Made by a program: the position numbers and the translations under genes
Source of the DNA: Bacteroidota bacterium
GTDB taxonomy: Bacteria; Bacteroidota; Bacteroidia; Chitinophagales; Chitinophagaceae
Assembly (NCBI GenBank): GCA_023386235.1
Contig: JAEWKC010000018.1
Coordinates: forward strand, 1 to 64,000
Reading direction: 5' to 3'
DNA length: 64,000 nucleotides
The notes under the pieces: generated by a model
Told to the model about the DNA's origin: nothing
Databases searched by the model: none
The model's input: only the letters and a program-made list of their open reading frames with translations
Part shown: one piece after another, positions 46,843 through 56,079 of the stretch
Numbering within the stretch: the stretch's first letter is position 1
Layout of the letters: every line of letters begins with the position of its first letter

Positions 46843-48342
46843 TTAATAGCCGGGATTTTGATCTTCTAATTTAAGTGTCCTATTATTTTGAAACTCTTGA
46901 AAAGGAATCGGATATAGCAAATGTTTAGGAGAAACAATATTTGCTGCTACAGGATTATGCTGCTTTGTTCTTTGTACCAACAATCCCCACCGCTTCAAAT
47001 CGAACCAACGCCATCCTTCAAATGTCAATTCCTTCATTCTTTCTGTTACCAAGCTATCTCTCAATTCTGCCTGCGTTGGGTTATGGCCTAAACTTACTTC
47101 TAAATTAGGAGCTTTTGCCCGTGCTCTTATTCTATTAAAATGAGATAATGCCTCTGATGTTTTATTCAGTTCATTTAAAACCTCGGCATACATAAGCACA
47201 GCATCTGCATAACGGAGTACATATACATTTCTTGATGACTGAGCAGCTTGTTGCCCATCTCTTTGTTCATATTTTTTAATGTGCGGATCTCCCACATCCT
47301 GCCACCACCAGTTCAAACCTGGTGCACCATTCGCGTCATAATATATATGTCGCAGCGAGGCATTCTTTCTAACAGTGTCCAAGGAAGAATAAATACTAAC
47401 ACCATATTTTGTGGGAAGTGCAACGTGGCCACCACCGCCCGGCTTATTGCTTGCCATATTCCAACTGCCCAATACATTCGTTAATCCCTGTGTAAAATTT
47501 AACTCCGTTGAAAATTGTACCTCAAAAAGAGATTCTCTGTTATTTTCGTTTTCTTCTTTAAATAAATTTGCAAAATCAGGAAGTAAGCCAACTTCGCCAT
47601 CAGTCATTACAGATTTTAAAGTACTCTCCGCATTAGGATATTCTTTTAAGGTCAAATATACTTTACCCAGCAACGTCTGTGCCGCTTGTTTATTGGCTCG
47701 TCCGGGTTGAGCAGAACCTTTTCCAGGTAAACTTGCAATTGCATCTGTCAGATCTGATTTGATTAATGCATACACTTCAGATTCGGGTGTACGAGGATAT
47801 CCATCTTTATCATATTGTGCATTGGGTTTCTCTGTAGGCATTGGCACTGCCCCGAATAACTGTACCAAATTAAAGTATACTAATGCACGCATAAATTTCG
47901 CTTCGCCTAATAATCTTTTCTTAACATCCTCTCCTATATTAGCCGAAGGCAGATATCTAATAGCTGTATTAGCATTTCCTACAGTTGTATAGCTACCTTG
48001 CCAATAGTATTGAATTACTGAATTCTGTGCGCTTAATTGCGTATTATCATAACTGTTCAGCGCTGATAATTGCAGCCAATAGCCACCCCACGTTGGTACA
48101 AAATAGGATATTCGTCCTTCATCAGTACCAATAGATCCAATCAACGCAAGCTCTCCGGATTTTAAGGAGGAATATTGCTTATATATGCCTGTAATACCTC
48201 CTATACTGCCTGCCTCATCACTATACACCTGTTCCGGTGATAAATAGGACTCCGGCACATAATTTAAATCTTTATTACAAGATGTTGTAATGAATAGTAT
48301 TAGAAAGAACAGTAAACTGAACTTAATTATATTGTTTTTCAT
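46843..48342 (-). CDS. SusD/RagB family glycan-binding lipoprotein (pair 2)
   Basis: A 499-residue surface lipoprotein with lipobox Cys22 (LFITTSCNKDLNY). It has YLSPEQVYSDEAGSIGGITGIYKQY at the start of the mature domain, the helix EAKFMRALVYFNLVQLFGAVPM and the C-terminal RagB motif NVYVLRYADAVLMYAEVLNELN followed by TFEGWRWFDLKRWGLL. It lies 27 bp after its susC and 2 bp before the GH-D-like hydrolase. It is clearly different in sequence from the SusD at 34982, so the two pairs probably recognise different parts or forms of a substrate. Confidence 0.95.
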   Translation of the reverse strand: MKNNIIKFSLLFFLILFITTSCNKDLNYVPESYLSPEQVYSDEAGSIGGITGIYKQYSSLKSGELALIGSIGTDEGRISYFVPTWGGYWLQLSALNSYDNTQLSAQNSVIQYYWQGSYTTVGNANTAIRYLPSANIGEDVKKRLLGEAKFMRALVYFNLVQLFGAVPMPTEKPNAQYDKDGYPRTPESEVYALIKSDLTDAIASLPGKGSAQPGRANKQAAQTLLGKVYLTLKEYPNAESTLKSVMTDGEVGLLPDFANLFKEENENNRESLFEVQFSTELNFTQGLTNVLGSWNMASNKPGGGGHVALPTKYGVSIYSSLDTVRKNASLRHIYYDANGAPGLNWWWQDVGDPHIKKYEQRDGQQAAQSSRNVYVLRYADAVLMYAEVLNELNKTSEALSHFNRIRARAKAPNLEVSLGHNPTQAELRDSLVTERMKELTFEGWRWFDLKRWGLLVQRTKQHNPVAANIVSPKHLLYPIPFQEFQNNRTLKLEDQNPGY

Positions 48343-48369
48343 TTGTATTCGTTTTATTATTTAAATAAA

Positions 48370-51300
48370 TTAAAATCCTACTCTCAATCCCAAAGCTGTA
48401 GTTGTATATCTGGGATATAGTTCATAACTGCTTCCAGACCAGGTGCCAGTGCTTATTTGAGATATTTCCGGATCTACACCTTTATATTTGGTAAACAGGA
48501 ATGGTTCTAAAAACTGAATGTATACATTCATGGATCTTATCTTCATCCTTTCTACTATTTTAGTGGGTAAATCGTAACCGAGCGTAATGTTTCTTATTCT
48601 GATATAATCTCCCTTTTGAACCGCAAAACTTGACGTTCCCGTTGGAGAAGTTTTAGTAGCATTTCCAAATGCATTCGGTCTGGGAATATCCGTATTTGTA
48701 TTTTCACGGACTATAATATTGCCATTTACATCTTTTACTTCTTTTGTCCAAAAATTGAGCCCGTCTTTTATGGCTAATCTCCGCCCATCAGAATATAAAT
48801 AATCCTGATAAGCTTTATTAAAAATACTATGCCCATACATATAACTTGCAAATATTGTAAGACTAATTCCTTTGTAGTTCATATAATTCCATATACCTCC
48901 CCAGCCCTTAGGTGTAGTTCTGCCCACAATAGTCATATCATAAACATTGAGCTTGCCATCGTTGTTAATATCCCTTATTTTTACACTGCCTGGTTTTACG
49001 CCCAATGCCTTCATCATTACAGTATCAGCTGTACCTTCCTGGTAAATACCATCATATACATAATCTATCAACAAACTGTTGGGTGCCTCTCCTACTTTTA
49101 AGTCGGGACGTAAAGAATCTATACCCGGCAACAATTCTGTAATTTTAGAAGTGAATACTGAAAAATTAAATTCTGTTTGCCAATTGAAATCAGTTGTTTT
49201 TACCAAATGTAATTTTAATTGCAGGTCAACGCCTTTAGTATTCATACTGGCTACATTAATTGTTTGATTCGCATAGGCGGTTGACATTGGCAAGGGAAGA
49301 TCAAGAAGCAGGTCTTTAATATTTTTGTTATAATAGTCTGCTACGAACGATATCCTGTTATTCCAAAAAGCGAAGTCCATCCCCACATTAAATTGATGTT
49401 GCTGCTCCCAGCGCAAATCTTTATTGGCCAGATACGACGTATTTATCTGATATCCTTTTACTACATTCTGTCCATCAAAAGGATAACCCGATGAAGTCAT
49501 CGCTGAATAGATTGCATTGTAAGTTCTGTTGTAGTTACCTATCACCCCATAACTGATTCTGAACTTAGCATCAGTAACAGCAGCATTTAGTTTTAGATCA
49601 TTCATAAACGGTTCATCTATTAATCGCCAGGCTGCACTTACAGATGGAAATATGCCATAGCGATTATTTTCGCCAAAATAAGAAGACCCGTCTCGTCTAA
49701 CACTGGCATTAAAAATATAACGATCTTTAAACTTGTAAATTACACGTGCCAACTGAGACATTAAAGCCCAATTGTGAAAACTACTTCCTATAGTGCGTTC
49801 CGTTGCAAGATTCATATCCTTGTAAGAGGTCTTGTCTGACGGAAATCCGGTACCTCTCATATAATTAAATTCCTGTCTTCTTTTCTCAAAAGTTAATCCG
49901 GCTAATGCATTTAAAGAATGATCGGGATGAGGATTATAATCATAATTTAGGGTATTTTCAAAAGTATAATCTCTGTAATTAAAATTTTGTAAAGAGCCGT
50001 AACCTCCTAAGGTATAGCTGCTGTTGATGTTAACAGTTCGTGGAGCATAAAAATAATTTTTACTGTTGTAAATATCTGCACTGAAAGAAGTTCTGAACAG
50101 AAGATCTTTAACAACTTTGTATTCCAATGCCAGATTACCCAATACCCTGTCATCATTTTTGTATGTTGGATACTGAGTCAATACTTCAGGATTATTTATA
50201 ATAAACAAACTTCCTTTCGTAGGATCCATATAAACGGTACTCATCCCTGCAGAATCATTGTACGGCATAAGTGGACTCATCGTTAAGGCATTGTAATAGA
50301 TTTGCTGATTTAATAATTTATTATCTACATACGAAATATTCGTATTCATCATTGCTTTTAATCTGCTTGTAATTTGTGTTTCTCCGCTTGCGTTAAGTGA
50401 ATACCTTGTAAGATTAGAATTCTTTATTATTCCATCCTGGCTATAATAATTTCCGCTTATATATAACCTGTTTTTTTCATTACCACTTGAAACACTTATT
50501 GTATGATTATAAATGGGCGCATTTTGCAATATTCTTGATATCCAATCATAGCTTTTACCTTCTCGGATGCTTTGCAATTCTGAACTATTGAAAAGTTGAT
50601 AATCGAATCTTTTGGCTGTAGTGGTATCGTTTAACATTAATATCTCTCCGCTCTCGTCGTAATATGCAAGTCTTCTCAACATTTCATATTCTTTACCATT
50701 AATAAAGTCAAATGTTTTTACTGGTTTTTGTATTCCAAAATAGCCGCTATAATTAATTGTGGCAGTGCCTCGTACTCCTTTTTTTGTAGTTATTATTATA
50801 ACCCCTTCTGCTGCCCGGGCTCCGTAAATAGCTGCCGCTGACGCATCTTTCAACACATCAATTGATTCTACATCTTCCGGATTAATTTCGCGTATATCTC
50901 CGGTAGTGATTACGCCGTCTATTACATATAGAGGTCCATTACTTACATTAATAGAATTTATTCCGCGTATTCTTGCCATTGAACCAGCTCCGGGCTGGTT
51001 TCCCGAACTGGTAATTTGCAACCCCGCGACTCTGGATTGTAGCGCCATATTGATGTTACCTACGGGCATTTCCTTTAACTGTTCTCCACTGATACTGCTA
51101 ATTGCGCTGGTAACATCTTTTCGCTGTTGCCTGCCATAACCGATAACTACTATTTCTTGTCCTGCTGTGTAATTAGGGATCATAATAACGGTCATATTAG
51201 GTGCAGCACGTAAACGCAAAGAATCGAAGCCTATACTGTTGAAAAGTAGAAAATCTCCCTCTCTGGCATTTATAGTAAAACTTCCATCCCCTGCTGTTAA

Positions 51301-51474
51301 TGTACCTCTCGTTGTACCTTCAATCATGATAGAAACTTCGCTTACTGGTCTCTGGTCTTCGGCACTTATCACCTTTCCACCGATAGTAATATCCTGCGCC
51401 TTAGCAGAAAGTATACCAATAAAAAAGCATAACAACTTTAAAAAGAGTACAGATATAAATTTAACAGTTTTCAT
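48370..51474 (-). CDS. SusC/RagA family TonB-dependent receptor (pair 2)
   Basis: Outer-membrane glycan importer, 1034 residues. A signal peptide ends at GILSAKAQ, a carboxypeptidase-like domain covers about 28-100 (IGGKVISAEDQRPVSEVSIMIEG), and the plug begins GQEIVVIGYGRQQRKDVTS (105-123). The SusC signatures VESIDVLKDASAAAIYGARAAEGVIIITTKKG and the barrel end TTALGLRVGF are present. It heads the operon susC-susD-GH-D hydrolase. Operator copy 2 lies 66 bp upstream, between it and the divergent AraC regulator gene. Confidence 0.96.
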   Translation of the reverse strand: MKTVKFISVLFLKLLCFFIGILSAKAQDITIGGKVISAEDQRPVSEVSIMIEGTTRGTLTAGDGSFTINAREGDFLLFNSIGFDSLRLRAAPNMTVIMIPNYTAGQEIVVIGYGRQQRKDVTSAISSISGEQLKEMPVGNINMALQSRVAGLQITSSGNQPGAGSMARIRGINSINVSNGPLYVIDGVITTGDIREINPEDVESIDVLKDASAAAIYGARAAEGVIIITTKKGVRGTATINYSGYFGIQKPVKTFDFINGKEYEMLRRLAYYDESGEILMLNDTTTAKRFDYQLFNSSELQSIREGKSYDWISRILQNAPIYNHTISVSSGNEKNRLYISGNYYSQDGIIKNSNLTRYSLNASGETQITSRLKAMMNTNISYVDNKLLNQQIYYNALTMSPLMPYNDSAGMSTVYMDPTKGSLFIINNPEVLTQYPTYKNDDRVLGNLALEYKVVKDLLFRTSFSADIYNSKNYFYAPRTVNINSSYTLGGYGSLQNFNYRDYTFENTLNYDYNPHPDHSLNALAGLTFEKRRQEFNYMRGTGFPSDKTSYKDMNLATERTIGSSFHNWALMSQLARVIYKFKDRYIFNASVRRDGSSYFGENNRYGIFPSVSAAWRLIDEPFMNDLKLNAAVTDAKFRISYGVIGNYNRTYNAIYSAMTSSGYPFDGQNVVKGYQINTSYLANKDLRWEQQHQFNVGMDFAFWNNRISFVADYYNKNIKDLLLDLPLPMSTAYANQTINVASMNTKGVDLQLKLHLVKTTDFNWQTEFNFSVFTSKITELLPGIDSLRPDLKVGEAPNSLLIDYVYDGIYQEGTADTVMMKALGVKPGSVKIRDINNDGKLNVYDMTIVGRTTPKGWGGIWNYMNYKGISLTIFASYMYGHSIFNKAYQDYLYSDGRRLAIKDGLNFWTKEVKDVNGNIIVRENTNTDIPRPNAFGNATKTSPTGTSSFAVQKGDYIRIRNITLGYDLPTKIVERMKIRSMNVYIQFLEPFLFTKYKGVDPEISQISTGTWSGSSYELYPRYTTTALGLRVGF

Positions 51475-51540
51475 TTTTAAAAAATTTTTATTATTAAATC
51501 TTTCTTAATATTTATGTAAAATTGTGATAATTTTTAAAAT

Positions 51541-51588
51541 AAAGAATGTTCGTTCTTACTGTAATAATGGACAATTTTACTATCTCAG
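51541..51588. promoter_or_regulatory. Operator-like element, copy 2 (between susC pair 2 and the AraC gene)
   Basis: Begins AAAGAATGTTCG. Two TTACTRT half-sites start at 51556 and 51577, 21 bp apart, around AATAATGGA; 38 of 48 positions match copy 1. It is 66 bp before susC (minus) and 46 bp before the likely start of the AraC gene (plus), so it could serve both, including autoregulation. Confidence 0.8.
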
Positions 51589-51634
51589 CACTTTAACAAC
51601 AAACTTTGAAAAATTGTTTTGTAATTTTAAATTG

Positions 51635-52531
51635 ATGAAAAAAAATACTATAAAAAAAGTACGTGAAGGATTTCAGGGACAAAGACAAATTTCAGTACCT
51701 CCATATATTGTAAGGAATTTTTTGTCGAAAAACCCTATTACCAGGCAATTATTTATTACGCATATAGGCTATTACCCTAAGGCACAGTTTCATCATGTAG
51801 AGAGGCCACAAGGCAGCAACCAGAATATTCTCATATACTGCGCTGAAGGTAGCGGATGGACCCAAACGGACAACACGCTTACAGACATTTCAGCCTCACA
51901 GTTTATTATTATTCCCGCTAAAAAACCTCATAGCTACGGCGCTTCAGAAGATAATCCCTGGAGTATTTACTGGTTTCATTTTCAAGGCGAGATAAGCGAA
52001 TCCATCATGCAATTGATCTTAAATCATTTTAAACAAAGAAATGTAAACATTACTTTTAATGAGAGCAGATTGCGATTGTTTGAGAATATATACGAGAATC
52101 TTTCGTTAGGATATTCTAACGAAAATCTGCAATATATCAATATGGTATTTTATCATTTTTTATCTTCCTTAATCTTCGAAAATAAATTCAAAAATCTTAA
52201 TAAAGGAGAGCGGGATATTATAGAAAATACCATTGAATTTATGGTAGAAAACGTAATGCAACCTATGACACTTGACAATTTTGCTTCTTTTGCCAATCTC
52301 TCCGTATCAAGGTTCTCCACATTGTTTAAGAAAAAAACCGGCTATTCTCCAATTGATTATTTCAATCACCTGAAGATCCAAAAAGCCTGTCAGTTCCTGC
52401 TTTTTACAGACTATAATATTAAAGAGATCGGAAATAAATTAGGCATTTGCGATCCATATTATTTCTCAAGAATGTTTACTAAAACAATGTCTGTATCGCC
52501 TAAAAATTATAGAAAAAATAATAAAAGATAA
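51635..52531 (+). CDS. AraC family transcriptional regulator
   Basis: A regulator of about 298 residues if translation starts at the ATG at 51635 (MKKNTIKKVREG). An in-frame ATG at 51524 would add 37 residues without AraC character and would run through operator copy 2, so it is rejected. The N-terminal cupin-like sensor (about 20-165) has FHHVERPQGSNQNILIYCAEG and SIYWFHFQGE. The C-terminal double helix-turn-helix (about 195-298) has MTLDNFASFANLSVSRFSTL, FKKKTGYSPIDYFNHLKI and IKEIGNKLGICDPYYFSRMF. It is divergent from the susC2 operon and is the only regulator gene in the locus, so it probably binds the three elements and senses a sugar. Confidence 0.93.
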   Translation: MKKNTIKKVREGFQGQRQISVPPYIVRNFLSKNPITRQLFITHIGYYPKAQFHHVERPQGSNQNILIYCAEGSGWTQTDNTLTDISASQFIIIPAKKPHSYGASEDNPWSIYWFHFQGEISESIMQLILNHFKQRNVNITFNESRLRLFENIYENLSLGYSNENLQYINMVFYHFLSSLIFENKFKNLNKGERDIIENTIEFMVENVMQPMTLDNFASFANLSVSRFSTLFKKKTGYSPIDYFNHLKIQKACQFLLFTDYNIKEIGNKLGICDPYYFSRMFTKTMSVSPKNYRKNNKR

Positions 52532-52541
52532 AAAAGAAGTT

Positions 52542-53675
52542 TTACAGCATTTCCTGCAGTTTGTTTATTACGGTATCTACTTCCTCTTTTGTGTTGTATT
52601 TAGAGAATGAAAATCGCACCGGAATTTGATTCGGGTCTTTATTGATAGCCCTGATAACGTGAGAGCCTTGCATGGCGCCGCTTGTACAGGCACTGCCACC
52701 CGAAACACAAATATTATTAATATCTAAATTAAAGAGTATCATCTCTGATTTTTCTGTTTTAGGAAACGATACATTAAGTACGGTATACAGACTTTCACCA
52801 AAAACATCACCGTTAAAAGTTACTTGTGGCATATGCTGTTTCAACGCTTCTGCCATATAAAACTTTATTTCGGAAATATGTTTTCTTTCTGCTTCATAGT
52901 TTTCTGTTGCTATCTCCAGTGCTTTAGCAAAACCTACAATTCCGTATATATTCTCGGTGCCGGCACGCATATTTCTTTCCTGTGCTCCTCCTTTTATGAA
53001 AGGTTTTATTTTTACATTTTCATTGATGTAAAGCATTCCTACGCCTTTAGGACCGTGAAATTTATGCGCAGAAGCTGTAGCTAAATGCACCGGGCATTCT
53101 CTTAAATTAAAAGGATAGTGGCCTACCGTTTGCACCGTATCACTATGAAAATAGGCTTTATATTTTTTGCATAATTCTCCTACAGCATACAGGTCCAGAA
53201 TATTACCTATCTCATTATTGGCGTGCATCAGAGATACAAGCGTAGTATCTTCTGACTCTGCAAGCAACTTCTCTAAGTGAACCATATCCACATGTCCATT
53301 GTCCAGAATATTCACAAAACTTACTTTTATTTCTGTCTGGCATTTTAAGTCTTCAATCGTATGCTCTACGGCATGATGCTCTATTGCCGACGTGATAATA
53401 TGCTTGCAGCCTAAATCCCTTACTGCCGCCAGGATTGCCGTATTATCACTTTCTGTACCGCCGCTGGTAAAGAAAATTTCAGCAGGATGCGCATTCAGCA
53501 AGCGTGCTACAGTTTTTCTTGCGTTCTCTACCGCCAACTTAGTTTCTCTTCCATAGCTGTATATAGAAGAAGGATTACCAAAATGCGTGGTAAGATAAGG
53601 CATCATTACTTCCAAAACCTGTGGATCCAACGGAGTTGTAGCTGCATTATCAAAATATATCCTGTTACTTTTCAT
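52542..53675 (-). CDS. Cysteine desulfurase (IscS/NifS family)
   Basis: A PLP enzyme that takes sulfur from cysteine for Fe-S clusters or tRNA thiolation, 377 residues. The N-terminus YFDNAATTPLDPQV is typical. The PLP lysine is K205 in ASAHKFHGPKG and the sulfur-accepting Cys is C330 in SGGSACTSGAM, with a short loop as in group I (IscS-like) enzymes. It stands without other isc or suf genes, so a role in tRNA modification or general sulfur supply is possible. It ends 10 bp after the convergent AraC gene. Confidence 0.95.
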   Translation of the reverse strand: MKSNRIYFDNAATTPLDPQVLEVMMPYLTTHFGNPSSIYSYGRETKLAVENARKTVARLLNAHPAEIFFTSGGTESDNTAILAAVRDLGCKHIITSAIEHHAVEHTIEDLKCQTEIKVSFVNILDNGHVDMVHLEKLLAESEDTTLVSLMHANNEIGNILDLYAVGELCKKYKAYFHSDTVQTVGHYPFNLRECPVHLATASAHKFHGPKGVGMLYINENVKIKPFIKGGAQERNMRAGTENIYGIVGFAKALEIATENYEAERKHISEIKFYMAEALKQHMPQVTFNGDVFGESLYTVLNVSFPKTEKSEMILFNLDINNICVSGGSACTSGAMQGSHVIRAINKDPNQIPVRFSFSKYNTKEEVDTVINKLQEML

Positions 53676-53830
53676 CCGTATAATTTTTTGTTTTTTAACG
53701 GTTGCCGATTGCTATCGGGAGAACGCCGCATATCCATAGCTCTGTGCGAGAAGAATGTATCATGCTTCGTTCATCTCTTACATTAAATAATAATTATTTA
53801 GGCGCAAATGTAGTTTAATATATTCACTTG

Positions 53831-53866
53831 AAAAAAAACCGTACGCCTTTGTAAGCGTACGGTTTT
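53831..53866 (-). terminator. Terminator of the DUF892 gene
   Basis: AAAACCGTACGC (53835-53846) pairs perfectly with GCGTACGGTTTT (53855-53866). The A run at 53831-53838 provides the U tract on the minus strand. Confidence 0.8.
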
Positions 53867-53892
53867 CAGGAAATGTATAGTTGTATTTGTAT

Positions 53893-54435
53893 TTATTCTT
53901 CTGCAGCTTCTTCATTAATAAAACTTTCTGCCAGCTCTGTCAATGCTACATCGCAAACTTTTTCTTCCTCCAATGTTTGCGTTAGCAATTCCTGAACTTT
54001 GGTATGCCCCATGTGCTTGGCAAATACACGCAATGTACCGTAAGAGGCTATTTCGTAATGTTCTGCTTTTTGTGCTGCTAGTATAAGGGCAGCATCGCGT
54101 GTCATAGAGTCGGCTTCAGTATCTTCAATTACACTTTTTCCTTCTTCTATAATTCCGGCCATTGCATCGCATTTTTTGCTCATTGCTTTTTTACCCAAGT
54201 TTTCAAATACTTGCTTTAACCTGTCAATATGTATTTGTGTTTCGCCATGATGCTTATCAAAAGCGGCTGCCAATTGCTTGCTGGTAGCGGCTTTTTTCAT
54301 TTTTACCAAAGCTTTTAATAAATTATTCTCTGCCCAATAAAGGTCTTTTAATGAATCCAGGAAAAATTTATGAAATGCTGAATTTTCCATTACAGATGTA
54401 TTACCTGTACTTTTTGTATTTGATTTCTTTGCCAT
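53893..54435 (-). CDS. Ferritin-like DUF892 (YciE/YciF) family protein
   Basis: A 180-residue helical protein if it starts at MAKKSNTKSTG (54435). An upstream ATG at 54486 adds a hydrophobic Phe/Tyr-rich leader that is probably untranslated. The DUF892 four-helix bundle has MENSAFHKFFLDSLKDLYWAE, the E/H residues of a di-iron-like site (HHGETQIHIDRL, QKAEHYEIASYGTLRVFA) and the C-terminal EEEKVCDVALTELAE. In enterobacteria members respond to stress; catalytic activity is unproven. It is monocistronic with its own terminator. Confidence 0.92.
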   Translation of the reverse strand: MAKKSNTKSTGNTSVMENSAFHKFFLDSLKDLYWAENNLLKALVKMKKAATSKQLAAAFDKHHGETQIHIDRLKQVFENLGKKAMSKKCDAMAGIIEEGKSVIEDTEADSMTRDAALILAAQKAEHYEIASYGTLRVFAKHMGHTKVQELLTQTLEEEKVCDVALTELAESFINEEAAEE

Positions 54436-54612
54436 AGTTTTAAATATTTTTAGTTTATAAAAAATAAAGTACAAGAATAAATCCAATCAGTATATCTTTA
54501 ATTTATACTTTTGTTAAAAATATGATTTCCAAATATTTACACAAGGATAAAATAATTCCGTATTTTTTTTATTTTTAAAACAACTTACTATACAGCGAGT
54601 GATGACAAACAA

Positions 54613-54641
54613 AAAAAGACCCTTTTTGTAAGAGTCTTTTT
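54613..54641 (-). terminator. Terminator after glmM
   Basis: AAAAAGAC (54613-54620) pairs with GTCTTTTT (54634-54641); the A run to the left supplies the U tract on the minus strand. It lies 22 bp after the glmM stop codon. Confidence 0.6.
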
Positions 54642-54663
54642 GTAATAGCCGAAATGTATTTTG

Positions 54664-56052
54664 CTACATCAATTCCTTGATGTCTTTCATTATTTTCTTG
54701 GCGATGTTGTCTGCCGTAGTTTCAAAGTTGCTTTCAGAATATATTCTGATAATGGGTTCTGTATTGCTGGTGCGTAAGTGTACCCAATCTTTGTCGAACT
54801 CTATTTTGAGGCCGTCTTCTGTATTAACCGGATTATTTTTATAATTATCTTTTATTTTTTCAAAAATGTAACGTACATCTACTCCGTTTTCCAGCGTGAT
54901 TTTATTTTTACTGATGAAATAACTTGGATAAGATGAACGCAATTTTTTGATAGATACATTTTGCTCTGCCAGATGCGAAAGAAACAAAGCTATACCTATT
55001 AAAGCATCTCTGCCGTAGTGCAGATCAGGAACTATTATACCTCCGTTTCCTTCTCCTCCTATCACCGCATTAGTATCTTTCATTTTGTTCACCACGTTTA
55101 CCTCTCCTACCGCGCTTGGTGTGTATACACCGCCGTGTGCTTCTGTTACATCTCTTAATGCCCTGGTTGAAGACATGTTGCTTACGGTGTTGCCTTTTTT
55201 ATGTTTCAAGACATAATCGGCTACAGCTACAAGAGTGTATTCTTCCCCGAAAAGACTTCCGTCGTCATTTACAAAACAAAGCCTGTCTACATCAGGATCT
55301 ACCGCTATGCCTAAATGTGCCTTTTGCTTTACTACTTCATTGCACAACTCTGTAAGATGTTGCGGAAGCGGTTCAGGATTATGGGCAAAATTGCCGGTGA
55401 TTTCTTTATTAAGAACAATTATGTTTTCTTCTTTTATACCAAGCTTCAACAATAATTCGGGCACCGCAATAGCGCCGCTGCTGTTTATGGCATCTACCAC
55501 TATCTTAAAGTTTTTTGCAGCTATTGCATCTTTATTTACCAGCGGATAGTTTAAAATAGCCTCTATATGCTTGTGTAAGGCATCGTCATTTTGTGTTACG
55601 GAGCCTAACTTATCAACCGAAACGAATTCAAAATTTTCTTCCTCCGCATTTTCAAGGATTTTTTTACCATCTTCACTGCTTATGAACTCTCCTTTATTGT
55701 TTAAGAGCTTAAGAGCGTTCCATTCTTTAGGGTTATGACTTGCAGTAAGTATGATGCCTCCATCGGCTTGCTCAAATACCACCGCCATTTCCACTGTAGG
55801 TGTAGTACTTAATCCCACATTGATAACATCTATACCCATTGCTACTAATGTGCTCACTACTATATTCTGCACCATTTCGCCACTCATTCTGCCATCTCTG
55901 CCTACCACAACTTTGGCTTTACCGGAGGCATTTTGCCTGATCCAGTTGGCATAAGCTGCAGAAAATTTTACGATATCTAAAGGGGTGAGATTATCTTCCG
56001 GTTTCCCTCCAATGGTACCTCTAAAACCGGAAATGCTTTTTATTAATGACAT
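54664..56052 (-). CDS. glmM: Phosphoglucosamine mutase
   Basis: Converts glucosamine-6-phosphate to glucosamine-1-phosphate for UDP-GlcNAc and cell-wall synthesis. 462 residues. The phosphoserine is S105 in TASHNPKEWNALK, the metal loop is AVDPDVDRLCF, the sugar-binding loop is GGEGNGGIIVPDLHYGRDA and the phosphate-binding loop is RTSNTEPIIRIYSE. The family also contains phosphomannomutases; the EGNGG loop and overall length fit the Bacteroidota enzymes called GlmM, though dual specificity is possible. It supplies the same pathway as murA. Confidence 0.92.
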   Translation of the reverse strand: MSLIKSISGFRGTIGGKPEDNLTPLDIVKFSAAYANWIRQNASGKAKVVVGRDGRMSGEMVQNIVVSTLVAMGIDVINVGLSTTPTVEMAVVFEQADGGIILTASHNPKEWNALKLLNNKGEFISSEDGKKILENAEEENFEFVSVDKLGSVTQNDDALHKHIEAILNYPLVNKDAIAAKNFKIVVDAINSSGAIAVPELLLKLGIKEENIIVLNKEITGNFAHNPEPLPQHLTELCNEVVKQKAHLGIAVDPDVDRLCFVNDDGSLFGEEYTLVAVADYVLKHKKGNTVSNMSSTRALRDVTEAHGGVYTPSAVGEVNVVNKMKDTNAVIGGEGNGGIIVPDLHYGRDALIGIALFLSHLAEQNVSIKKLRSSYPSYFISKNKITLENGVDVRYIFEKIKDNYKNNPVNTEDGLKIEFDKDWVHLRTSNTEPIIRIYSESNFETTADNIAKKIMKDIKELM

Positions 56053-56079
56053 AATTTTTAAAACTGAGAAGACTCTCTT

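Noticed and set aside
36581..51474. The two SusCD pairs as a recent tandem duplication
   Set aside because: Lengths (1003 vs 1034 and 512 vs 499 residues) and sequences differ throughout; only family-wide motifs are shared. They are two old, distinct systems brought under one regulator.
51524..51634. N-terminal extension of the AraC regulator from the ATG at 51524
   Set aside because: The extra 37 residues do not look like an AraC N-terminus and would be coded by the operator element and promoter region; MKKNTIKK at 51635 is the better start.
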